A DNA stretch of 9,889 nucleotides from Candidatus Saccharibacteria bacterium CG10_big_fil_rev_8_21_14_0_10_47_8 (GCA_002793885.1 PFEG01000007.1:1-9889); one strand, 5' to 3'; numbered from the stretch's first letter, positions 1 to 5,351 are shown. A program made the numbers and translations. The notes: generated by a model from the letters alone, not told the origin.

Positions 1-72
1 CATGGAACAGCTCCTCTTGAATTAGTTGGTTTTTACAAACCTAATTCTACGGGTTGTTCCATTTTAGTTTAA
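1..72 (+). CDS. 3' end of an unidentified upstream CDS (partial)
   Basis: Frame 1 is open from the window edge to TAA at 70-72 and encodes 23 residues ending in GCSILV. Nothing in this tail is diagnostic and I do not recognise a family. The same bases can fold as an imperfect hairpin (arms 2-9 and 54-61, inner arms at about 19-25 and 45-51) followed by a T-rich stretch, so the stretch may equally be a non-coding terminator. The coding call rests only on an open frame of 24 codons, so confidence is low. Confidence 0.4.
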   Translation, partial: HGTAPLELVGFYKPNSTGCSILV

Positions 73-123
73 TGAGCCCCTCAAGGTTTGGGAGACCGCG
101 CTTAAAGTTGTAAAATACTATTT

Positions 124-158
124 AATGACTAACGACTGGCGACTTGGGACTAGCGACT
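124..158. repeat. Heptanucleotide tandem repeat, NNNGACT x5
   Basis: Five consecutive 7-base units (AATGACT, AACGACT, GGCGACT, TGGGACT, AGCGACT) run without a phase slip. Only the GACT half of the unit is fixed. The array lies in the spacer before the small membrane protein gene. It resembles the heptanucleotide STRR repeats known from cyanobacterial intergenic regions. No promoter or protein-binding role can be shown. Confidence 0.8.
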
Positions 159-179
159 AAAATTTAAGAATTAAATTTT

Positions 180-536
180 ATGGATGTACCCAAGAAATTT
201 CTGCATGATAGATTAGTTCTGGCTCTGGTAACGGTACTGGCGGTACTGTTAGTTGTTGGGGTCAGCCTTGTACTACTGCGTTTTGACTTATCTAAAAACC
301 CGACCACAATCGTTGCCTATCGGCCTAATATATCCGGCAGCAGCTACCAGAGTGGCAAACCGGTTGATATTTACAGTTTTGCTGCTTTCATGGTGGTAAC
401 CGCTACCAGTGCGGTTATTTTGGGCGCGAAGGTTTATGGCGTACGCCGCTCGATCACCATTTTTATTTTGGGCTCGTCGGTTTTTTTGTTGATTATGGCC
501 ACTATTGTCAGCTACGCCTTAATATCACTCCAATAA
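180..536 (+). CDS. Small three-helix membrane protein, unknown function
   Basis: This 118-residue protein has three predicted transmembrane segments, at about residues 12-34, 65-86 and 91-115. Between the first two lies a polar loop of about 30 residues rich in Ser, Pro, Tyr and Asn. The short N-terminus (MDVPKKFLHDR) is basic, which favours a cytoplasmic N-terminus and an external loop. I recognise no catalytic motif or family. A second ATG four bases downstream is in another frame, so the start is the first ATG; no clear Shine-Dalgarno sequence precedes it. The next gene, 137 bases downstream on the same strand, is a membrane glycosyltransferase, so a role at the cell envelope is plausible but is inference from location only. 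Confidence 0.65.
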   Translation: MDVPKKFLHDRLVLALVTVLAVLLVVGVSLVLLRFDLSKNPTTIVAYRPNISGSSYQSGKPVDIYSFAAFMVVTATSAVILGAKVYGVRRSITIFILGSSVFLLIMATIVSYALISLQ

Positions 537-617
537 CCAGCTCAAAATTTACCAATTACCATTTTTCGTTTTCCATTAATTTACCAGGTTACATTTAACA
601 GACGTCGCTGCAATGAT

Positions 618-670
618 AAATGCCAAATGAAAAATAAATGTGAAATGTTAAATGTGAACTGTAAAATGTA
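618..670. repeat. Heptanucleotide tandem repeat, AAATGNN type, abutting a start codon
   Basis: Two units (AAATGCC, AAATGAA) at 618-631, then four extra bases, then five units in strict 7-base phase at 636-670 (AAATGTG, AAATGTT, AAATGTG, AACTGTA, AAATGTA). The array ends three bases before the ATG of the glycosyltransferase gene. Bases 650-669 recur exactly, inverted, at 2284-2303 beyond the other end of that gene. Similar but more decayed units in opposite orientation can be read at about 545-600. Confidence 0.8.
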
Positions 671-673
671 TCT

Positions 674-2263
674 ATGCGAAGCATAGAGATCCCTCAGCCT
701 GGCGAACGCGACTATCGCTATCGATTTTTCGAAATTTTGCCGGGTGCGCTAACCTGGATAATCCTAAGTTCGCCGGTGATTTTGGGTCTTATAAGTTCCA
801 AACTGGCTGCCTATTTTATAATTGCCTATCTGCTTTTATGGTTTGTGCGGGCTATCGGCCTGAATGTCAGATCGCTGCAGGGCTGGAGGATGATCAAACA
901 CCATCAGAGCATGCCGTGGAAAGAGCTGAACCGCGATCTGGAAAACCTCCGTGTGGAAATGGCCAGTGCGCCCAAATGGCATAGCCAAAATCTAGCCAGG
1001 GTAGCCAAGAACATGGACCATCACGCCCGGATCAAACCCAGCCAGGTCTATCATGCGGTGTTTATTGCTGCCTACAACGAATCCCAGGACATTATAGAAC
1101 CGACCGTCCAAGCCGTTATTAATTCTAAGTACGACATGGGCAAGGTCATTTTGGTGTTGGCTTATGAAGAGAGGGACGGGGCTCAGGCAGAGCCGGCCAT
1201 GCTTGAGCTGGCGAGTAAGTACGGCAAAAAATTCAAACACACCATGGTTGTTAAACATCCCCTCACCCCCAATGAAGTAAGAGGTAAGGGTGGCAATATA
1301 ACCTACGCCGCGCGTAAGCTCCAAAAATATCTGGAGGAGCAAAAAATTGACCCGATGCACGTGCTGGTTACCACCCTGGATTCCGATAATCGGCCTGATA
1401 AACAGTATCTAGCAGCGCTGACCTATACGTACTGCTCAACGGAAGAGCCCAAGTATGCCTCTTATCAGCCGATCCCAATGTTTACCAATAATATCTGGGA
1501 CGCGCCAGCGCCAATGCGAGTGATTGCTACCGGTAACTCCTTTTGGATGGTAATACAAAGTTTGCGCCAACATATGTTGCGCAACTTTTCGGCTCACGCC
1601 CAACCGATGGCAGCGCTGATAGATACAGATTTCTGGAGCGTCCGAACCGTAGTTGAAGACGGCCACCAGTATTGGCGGACTTATTTCCGTTACGACAGCA
1701 AGCACGATGTTTATCCGATATATTTACCGATTTACCAAGACGCCGTATTGGCTAGCAGCTATCGCAAAACCTTAAAAACCCAATTTATACAGATTCGCCG
1801 CTGGGCTTGGGGCGCCAGCGACATTGCCTACGTGGCTTATACCGGCTTTATGAAACCTAATAAGATCCCGCGCTATAAAGTTATTTCTAAGTTTTTTCGC
1901 TTATTGGAAGGGCATATCAGCTGGTCAACCTCACCTCTCATACTACTTTTGGCGGCTTTGGTACCTTTCTTCTTAAACCCTCAGAGCTACGTGGCTAACC
2001 AACTACCCCAGGTAGCCAGCAAGTTGCAGACCATCGCTATGTTCGGCATCCTTATAACCCTTTACTTAAGTATGCGGTCGTTGCCGCCAAAACCAGAGCG
2101 CTACAGGCGCCGTCGGACAATCTGGATGATAATCCAGTGGGTTTATTTGCCATTTACCAGTATTGTTTTTAGCTCTTTCGCGGCCATTAACTCCCAAACC
2201 AGGCTGATGTTTGGTTGGTATCTGGGTAAATTTGATGTAACAGAGAAGGCTGTTAAAAGGTAG
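674..2263 (+). CDS. Processive family-2 glycosyltransferase, membrane embedded
   Basis: A 529-residue inverting GT2 enzyme expected to transfer a sugar from a nucleotide-sugar to a growing polysaccharide or lipid acceptor at the cytoplasmic membrane. Two N-terminal hydrophobic segments (about 22-40 and 44-60) precede the catalytic domain. Its motifs occur in order: AAYNES (132-137), GKGGN (204-208), the DxD motif DSD (236-238), ED (328-329) and QIRRW (373-377). The last is the QxxRW signature of cellulose-synthase-like processive enzymes. Three further membrane segments follow at about 420-437, 453-468 and 483-503. The acceptor and sugar cannot be read from the sequence. An in-frame TAA at 662-664 makes ATG 674 the only reasonable start. 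No Shine-Dalgarno sequence is visible; a TAAAAT hexamer ends six bases upstream. The stop codon lies in a hairpin loop, and the gene converges on nrdR. Confidence 0.9.
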   Translation: MRSIEIPQPGERDYRYRFFEILPGALTWIILSSPVILGLISSKLAAYFIIAYLLLWFVRAIGLNVRSLQGWRMIKHHQSMPWKELNRDLENLRVEMASAPKWHSQNLARVAKNMDHHARIKPSQVYHAVFIAAYNESQDIIEPTVQAVINSKYDMGKVILVLAYEERDGAQAEPAMLELASKYGKKFKHTMVVKHPLTPNEVRGKGGNITYAARKLQKYLEEQKIDPMHVLVTTLDSDNRPDKQYLAALTYTYCSTEEPKYASYQPIPMFTNNIWDAPAPMRVIATGNSFWMVIQSLRQHMLRNFSAHAQPMAALIDTDFWSVRTVVEDGHQYWRTYFRYDSKHDVYPIYLPIYQDAVLASSYRKTLKTQFIQIRRWAWGASDIAYVAYTGFMKPNKIPRYKVISKFFRLLEGHISWSTSPLILLLAALVPFFLNPQSYVANQLPQVASKLQTIAMFGILITLYLSMRSLPPKPERYRRRRTIWMIIQWVYLPFTSIVFSSFAAINSQTRLMFGWYLGKFDVTEKAVKR

Positions 2264-2277
2264 CTTTTTAACAGCCT
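2247..2277 (+). terminator. Hairpin over the GT2 stop codon, possible terminator
   Basis: A perfect 12-bp stem (2247-2258 with 2266-2277) closes a 7-base loop that holds the TAG stop at 2261-2263. There is no good U-tract after it, so intrinsic termination is uncertain. It may instead stabilise the 3' end of the mRNA. Confidence 0.4.
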
Positions 2278-2283
2278 AAATTC

Positions 2284-2405
2284 ACATTTTACAGTTCACA
2301 TTTTACATTAATTTCCCAAATTTACATTTACCAAAAACGCAGGCTAATATCTATTAATTGAGAAATGAAAAACTAATGCTAAATGGTCAATACCAAATGG
2401 CAAAT
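2284..2405. repeat. Heptanucleotide repeats, inverted copy of the upstream array
   Basis: Read on the minus strand, 2284-2310 gives the same AAATGTG / AACTGTA / AAATGTG units as the array upstream of the glycosyltransferase, including a 20-base exact match (2284-2303 with 650-669, inverted). From about 2375 to 2405 a second group on the plus strand reads TAATGCT, AAATGGT, CAATACC, AAATGGC in 7-base phase. This is the spacer between the convergent GT2 and nrdR genes. Confidence 0.7.
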
Positions 2406-2429
2406 CCTCCAGAACCTTATCTCTGGAGG
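2406..2429 (-). terminator. Hairpin over the nrdR stop codon, possible terminator
   Basis: An 8-bp perfect stem (2406-2413 with 2422-2429) closes an 8-base loop that carries the nrdR stop codon (TAA on the minus strand, 2417-2419). The downstream tail on the minus strand begins ATTTG, so the U-tract is weak. The design matches the hairpin at the end of the convergent glycosyltransferase gene. Confidence 0.4.
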
Positions 2430-2827
2430 CTGGGGTGTTCGGCGGTGAAGCGTAGGTATGCCCGTTTATCCAGCTTTTTAAGCACGTCGGCGCTTATCAG
2501 GCTTATTTGGGTGGTAGAAAACAGGGGTTTACCCGGTAACTTTAAGAGTTTGCTAACGATTGTGGCCGTGGCCTCCCGAGCGGCTAAATAGCAGTCTTTT
2601 CGGTCCTGCATGGCTAAAAGTATCTCTGTGAATAAAATATCGCTTACAAAGGGCCTAGGAGAGCCATTTACTTGTACCAGTAGGGTGCTAGATAAGTCCA
2701 CCGCTTCGTGGGTGGTAAACACCGCCTTACACTTCTTGCATTGCCGGCGACGCCATACCTGGTTGTTACGCTTCTGCCACCGGCTGTTGCCAACCTTGGT
2801 TTCGCTGCCGCAATATATACAAACCAT
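2417..2827 (-). CDS. nrdR: Transcriptional repressor NrdR
   Basis: A 136-residue NrdR, the nucleotide-sensing repressor of ribonucleotide reductase genes; the family is usually about 150 residues. The N-terminal zinc ribbon uses C3/C6 and C30/C33 (CIYC, CKKC), with the family hallmark WRRRQC at 25-30. An ATP-cone domain follows from about residue 45 to 130 and senses the ATP/dATP balance. The ending KRAYLRFTAEH matches the family's usual aromatic-rich end. The start codon overlaps a palindrome with a NrdR-box core, so autoregulation is likely. No ribonucleotide reductase gene lies in the window, so its main targets must be elsewhere. A 39-codon small ORF sits upstream on the same strand, 112 bases away. 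Confidence 0.95.
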   Translation of the reverse strand: MVCIYCGSETKVGNSRWQKRNNQVWRRRQCKKCKAVFTTHEAVDLSSTLLVQVNGSPRPFVSDILFTEILLAMQDRKDCYLAAREATATIVSKLLKLPGKPLFSTTQISLISADVLKKLDKRAYLRFTAEHPSLQR

Positions 2828-2843
2828 GTCAATATATTGACAT
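2826..2843 (-). promoter_or_regulatory. Predicted NrdR box at the nrdR start codon
   Basis: ATGTCAATATATTGACAT is an 18-base perfect palindrome. Its centre, CAATATATTG, fits the invariant core of the NrdR-box consensus (CwAtATaTwG in the 16-mer acaCwAtATaTwGtgt); the outer three bases on each side differ. It overlaps the ATG of nrdR and lies just downstream of a possible -10 (CATAAT on the minus strand), where a bound repressor would block transcription. NrdR sites often come in pairs; I see no second copy nearby. Confidence 0.75.
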
Positions 2844-2884
2844 TATGCTATTAAAAAAGCCAGTGCATAAATGGGTGAATAGGT

Positions 2885-2925
2885 GTGGATACAAATATCC
2901 ACCCGCTGTAACAGGGGTGGATATT
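2885..2925 (-). promoter_or_regulatory. Mutually exclusive hairpins upstream of nrdR, attenuator-like
   Basis: Read on the minus strand there are three segments. A (2925-2915) pairs with B (2904-2894) in a perfect 11-bp stem, with a further 3 bp inside. B can instead pair with C (2891-2885), since 2885-2891 and 2896-2902 form a perfect 7-bp stem with a 4-base loop. A:B and B:C cannot both form. The cluster lies between the small ORF and nrdR. No U-tract follows directly, so it may be a terminator, an RNA stability element or a switch. Confidence 0.45.
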
Positions 2926-2939
2926 CGCACTAACGGTGT

Positions 2940-3059
2940 TTAGCTGTTAGCTGATGCCTGGCGAACCCTACGGATTCGACTTGGCAAGGACTTGCCGGAA
3001 GCAATCTCTTCATAGAAGAGCTTAAACTGCTCCAGCGAGTTACCTCTTTTGGCACTCAC
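2940..3059 (-). CDS. Small 39-residue basic protein upstream of nrdR
   Basis: A GTG-started ORF encodes 39 residues: MSAKRGNSLEQF, then KLFYEEIASGKS, then LPSRIRRVRQASANS. The middle could form an amphipathic helix and the C-terminal part is strongly basic. Coding is supported by a GAGG Shine-Dalgarno sequence seven bases before the GTG. An in-frame TGA just upstream fixes the start. A promoter with 17-base spacing places transcription start about 20 bases upstream. I recognise no family. Its position one gene upstream of nrdR on the same strand suggests a shared transcript, though the hairpin cluster between them could separate the two. A leader-peptide role is possible, but there is no run of regulatory codons. 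Confidence 0.68.
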   Translation of the reverse strand: MSAKRGNSLEQFKLFYEEIASGKSLPSRIRRVRQASANS

Positions 3060-3085
3060 TAAGCGACCTCACAATTAACGTGCTT

Positions 3086-3114
3086 ATGTTAACATAATTA
3101 CAACACTAAGTCAA
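3086..3114 (-). promoter_or_regulatory. Promoter of the small ORF (and perhaps nrdR)
   Basis: On the minus strand, TTGACT (3114-3109), a 17-base spacer and TAACAT (3091-3086) with a TGT extended -10 element. The predicted start of transcription is near 3079, leaving a leader of about 20 bases that holds the Shine-Dalgarno sequence of the small ORF. Confidence 0.6.
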
Positions 3115-3226
3115 TACGAAGACTGCCTATATGTGGACTTTACATAAGCTTTATAACAGATTGCCAATGCCATGATTTGGCGTCGAAGTGCTTTTTTCAA
3201 CACCCAGGTAGTTAAGGGCTAAAATG

Positions 3227-3272
3227 AAAAAACGGCGGAACTTGTGCTCCGCCGGCCTGGAAACATTCCAGG
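3227..3272 (-). terminator. Intrinsic terminator of the pyrF-pyrE operon
   Basis: On the minus strand a 7-bp GC-rich stem (3254-3248 with 3239-3233) is followed by six Ts (3232-3227), a canonical Rho-independent terminator. A second perfect hairpin (3272-3267 with 3261-3256) lies directly before it. It sits about 45 bases after the pyrE stop codon. Confidence 0.88.
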
Positions 3273-3316
3273 ACTTTTGTCCGTTTGGCCGATGGACTTC
3301 GGTTAAAGGCGTTCTT

Positions 3317-3970
3317 CTAGCTCAGCAGGGTAATGAAGCCGCCGGGGTAGTCGGGGTGGGCGGCCATGAACTTGGCGCCATGACCAATGTCCCTCACGAT
3401 TGGAGCTTTGACTCGACATAGAAGACAGTCGTCTGCTTCTACAGCCTCGAAGCCGACTACGGTAAGCGACTCCAGACGAGGTACTCCCAGCTGTTCGGCG
3501 GTCACACCTCCGCGGTTGCAGACGGCGCTAACACCAATGATGTTAGCACCGTGGGACTCAGCTGCTCGACAAACCTTTTGGACCGAGCCACCAGTGGTCA
3601 ACAGATCCTCGACCACCAGTACCCGTTTCCCTTGGAGGTGTTCGACAAAGCCGGCTCGCTGGAAGGCAAAGTCGTCCCCATCCTTGTCGGCCCAAACCGC
3701 TCTTGGTGGACGATGGCCTGCGACCTCATTGGCGGTGAAGGCGGACAGAAGGATGCCCCCAGTTGCAGGTGCGGCAATCGTCTCGGGTACCTGCGTGTAC
3801 CCTCCCCAGAAGGGAAGGTACAGCAGCTTACCGAGTTCCCTTAGTAGAAGGATGTCGGAGAACAGGGGATCCATGTTGATGTATCCGGATCCATGCTTTC
3901 CCGATTTGTAGACGAAGTGACGATCGAGTAGGATTGCTCCCGCTCTTTCTAGTTCATCAAGGACATTCAT
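3317..3970 (-). CDS. pyrE: Orotate phosphoribosyltransferase PyrE
   Basis: This 217-residue type I phosphoribosyltransferase should join orotate to PRPP to make OMP and pyrophosphate in the cytosol. The PRPP-binding loop VLVVEDLLTTGGSV lies at 117-130. The N-terminal SGKHGSGYINMDPL (23-36) matches the orotate-binding segment of OPRTases. Near the C-terminus a CLLC motif (182-185) precedes the conserved IVRDIGHG; I associate this with a divergent OPRT group. The start has a strong Shine-Dalgarno sequence (AAGGAG about nine bases upstream) and lies 19 bases after the pyrF stop codon, so the two form an operon. G+C is clearly higher than in flanking genes, which suggests recent transfer of the pair. 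Other phosphoribosyltransferases of the same fold are possible, but the pyrF neighbour supports OPRT. Confidence 0.92.
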   Translation of the reverse strand: MNVLDELERAGAILLDRHFVYKSGKHGSGYINMDPLFSDILLLRELGKLLYLPFWGGYTQVPETIAAPATGGILLSAFTANEVAGHRPPRAVWADKDGDDFAFQRAGFVEHLQGKRVLVVEDLLTTGGSVQKVCRAAESHGANIIGVSAVCNRGGVTAEQLGVPRLESLTVVGFEAVEADDCLLCRVKAPIVRDIGHGAKFMAAHPDYPGGFITLLS

Positions 3971-3989
3971 CTTCGGTATCTCCTTGCGA

Positions 3990-4724
3990 TCAGGCCGACA
4001 GGACGGCTTCGATCTCCGCAGAGATACAGCGGTAGTTCTCGCCGGGATCGCCGCTGGTCAGTGCCCGACCGATGACTACACGCGTGGCACCAGCCTGGAT
4101 TGCTGCCCCAGGAGTCATGGTGCGAGCTTGGTCCTTCGCGTCGGCTCCGCTCATAACGATCCCGGGCGTGTTGAGACCCAGCTGATCGAATCGGCTGTCG
4201 GCTCGAATCGCCCGCAGTTCCAGCGGAGAGCAGACCACATCGGTAAAGCCGGCCTGCAGCAGCTCCACGTAGTAGAGGACTTGCTCGATGCTGGTTCGTC
4301 CGTTGAACTCGCCGCTGACCGTCTGATCCGACTTGCTGGTCAGAACCGTAACGGCGCACGGCTTGGTACCGGCCTCCAGACAGAGGTCAGCGAATCGCTT
4401 GAGGGCGTCGATCTTCATCGGATCCTTGTGGGTCATCACGCCGCTGGATTCCACACCCGCCATGCAGTTGAGCATCCACGGCTTGTGTGCCAGGTGGGCT
4501 CTGGCAATCTCCACCACTTTGCTGGGGATCTCGACGATCTTGGCATCATCGAAAACGCGAAGACCACTGTGGCTCAGCCAGTCGACCACTTGGAGGCCGT
4601 TGTTCTCGACGAAGGCTCGATCGATCTTGATGACCCGAAGAAGCGGCATCTCCTTGAGGTAGCTCCTGAGAGCATCCTCGTCAGGCACATCCGCACTCCA
4701 GATAATGCAATCATCGCAGTGCAT
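3990..4724 (-). CDS. pyrF: Orotidine 5'-phosphate decarboxylase PyrF, altered catalytic motif
   Basis: A 244-residue OMP decarboxylase homologue, expected to convert OMP to UMP. Family landmarks are ADVPD (11-15), VIKID (31-35), VTVLTS (125-130), VVCSPLE (163-169), and DQARTMTPGAAIQAGATRVVIGR (198-220) as the phosphate-binding end of the barrel. The catalytic DxKxxD motif reads DAKIVE (60-65), so the last Asp is Glu; the codon is GAG. The usual TPGIR is TPGIV (187-191), and the usual NVHASGG strand is NCMAGVE. An in-frame TAG four codons upstream fixes the ATG. A sample line (4081-4140) has 40 of 60 G+C against 24 of 60 in miaA (8161-8220). Activity cannot be judged from sequence; coupling to pyrE argues that it is used. 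Confidence 0.87.
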   Translation of the reverse strand: MHCDDCIIWSADVPDEDALRSYLKEMPLLRVIKIDRAFVENNGLQVVDWLSHSGLRVFDDAKIVEIPSKVVEIARAHLAHKPWMLNCMAGVESSGVMTHKDPMKIDALKRFADLCLEAGTKPCAVTVLTSKSDQTVSGEFNGRTSIEQVLYYVELLQAGFTDVVCSPLELRAIRADSRFDQLGLNTPGIVMSGADAKDQARTMTPGAAIQAGATRVVIGRALTSGDPGENYRCISAEIEAVLSA

Positions 4725-4747
4725 AACTCCAACCTACTTTCGTAGAA

Positions 4748-4766
4748 GGTCTAGCTTTTCCAGACC
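4748..4766 (-). promoter_or_regulatory. Hairpin in the pyrFE leader
   Basis: A 7-bp stem (4748-4754 with 4760-4766, one G-U pair on the transcribed strand) and a 5-base loop lie between the predicted promoter and the pyrF start. It matches no PyrR-binding element I know and has no U-tract. Confidence 0.35.
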
Positions 4767-4789
4767 AGGTTGTTACTTCCAACCCTATA

Positions 4790-4818
4790 TAAATATCAAC
4801 CTAGCCTGGATTTGTTAA
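4790..4818 (-). promoter_or_regulatory. Predicted promoter of pyrFE
   Basis: On the minus strand, TTAACA (4818-4813), a 17-base spacer ending in TGA, and TATTTA (4795-4790), an extended -10 arrangement. This gives a leader of about 60 bases before pyrF. The -10 hexamer is weak, so the exact placement is uncertain. Confidence 0.45.
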
Positions 4819-4907
4819 AGAACACCTAATATGGCAACCCTAGTATTGCTTGAAAGAAGTATATATTTATGTAGTAAAACAGTAAACAGTAGAACTAATA
4901 ATTATTA

Positions 4908-4984
4908 TGGTGGGCACGGAGGGATTTGAACCCCCGACATCCACAACGTCAATGTGGCGCTCTAGCCAACTGAGCTACGTGCCC
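4908..4984 (-). tRNA. tRNA-Val, anticodon GAC
   Basis: The minus strand folds as a full cloverleaf. The acceptor arm is GGGCACG / CGTGCCC. The D arm is GCTC / GAGC. The anticodon stem CCACA / TGTGG encloses the loop TTGACGT, giving anticodon GAC. The T arm is GGGGG / CCCTC around TTCAAAT. Discriminator A is followed by an encoded CCA at 4910-4908. GAC reads GUC and GUU valine codons. The gene stands alone between pyrF and the thrS spacer. Confidence 0.97.
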
Positions 4985-4995
4985 GCAACAGGCTA

Positions 4996-5025
4996 ATACT
5001 ACCGCGATACAAGATAACTTGGCAA
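4996..5025 (-). promoter_or_regulatory. Promoter of tRNA-Val
   Basis: On the minus strand, TTGCCA (5025-5020), an 18-base spacer and TAGTAT (5001-4996). The 5' end of the mature tRNA is 11 bases downstream of the -10 element, a normal distance for a tRNA gene. Confidence 0.5.
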
Positions 5026-5065
5026 CCCCGACGTTTCAGTCGGGGTCCCGACAGTATCGTCGGGA
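5025..5065. repeat. Two tandem GC-rich hairpins with a shared stem sequence
   Basis: ACCCCGAC pairs with GTCGGGGT (5025-5032 with 5039-5046). Directly after it TCCCGAC pairs with GTCGGGA (5046-5052 with 5059-5065). Both loops have six bases and both stems share CCCGAC. No T-run follows on either strand. The pair resembles a REP-like unit, but no third copy is seen in the window. Confidence 0.6.
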
Positions 5066-5117
5066 ATGTACCATATAAGGTATAAAACTAAATAATATTT
5101 TTGCCAAAAAATCTAGC

Positions 5118-5144
5118 AAAAAAAGGCTAGCCATTTAAGGCTAG
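5118..5144 (-). terminator. Intrinsic terminator on the minus strand
   Basis: CTAGCC / GGCTAG (5127-5132 with 5139-5144) forms a 6-bp stem with a 6-base loop. On the minus strand it is followed by CC and seven Ts (5124-5118). No gene on that strand ends here, so either a short RNA starts between here and thrS or the element only insulates the tRNA gene. Confidence 0.55.
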
Positions 5145-5199
5145 TATGTATATACTTTTTCGTAGGTTGAGTTTTGCCGATGTGTTAACACACATAATG

Positions 5200-5246
5200 A
5201 TTGGTTTGAGCGGGCTATGCGAGAGCGCTCAAACCAATTTTATTTT
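5200..5246 (+). terminator. Strong intrinsic terminator on the plus strand, upstream of thrS
   Basis: A perfect 13-bp stem (5200-5212 with 5226-5238) with a 13-base loop is followed by TTTTATTTT (5238-5246). It ends a plus-strand transcript that starts somewhere after the divergent tRNA gene, or acts as a leader terminator for thrS. No T-box features (AGGGUGG-type antiterminator) are visible, so a classic T-box is unlikely. Confidence 0.8.
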
Positions 5247-5351
5247 GCGACCCCGCGCTAAAAGCTCGATGCTACATAATCTGATTTACAGATAATTTCG
5301 CTCGGGTTTTAGTACGGGGCAAGCAGGCCACTTTTTTGATAGCTGCCAAAC

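Noticed and set aside
124..670. CRISPR array
   Set aside because: Units are only 7 bases, directly adjacent and degenerate, with no spacers.
3224..3421. Plus-strand frame starting MKKRRNLCSAGLE
   Set aside because: Its first codons are the reverse side of the pyrFE terminator and it runs into the pyrE 3' end; no promoter or homology.
3387..3911. Plus-strand open frame of 174 codons
   Set aside because: It is antisense to pyrE, low in complexity (Ser, Thr, Pro, Arg rich) and lacks a ribosome binding site.
3984..4745. Open frame of 253 codons on the plus strand
   Set aside because: It lies antisense to pyrF, which has clear family motifs, an operon partner and a promoter; the frame is a by-product of high G+C.
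5146..5295. 49-codon frame starting MYILFRRLSF
   Set aside because: It spans the strong plus-strand terminator hairpin and T-tract, has no Shine-Dalgarno sequence and shows no recognisable features.
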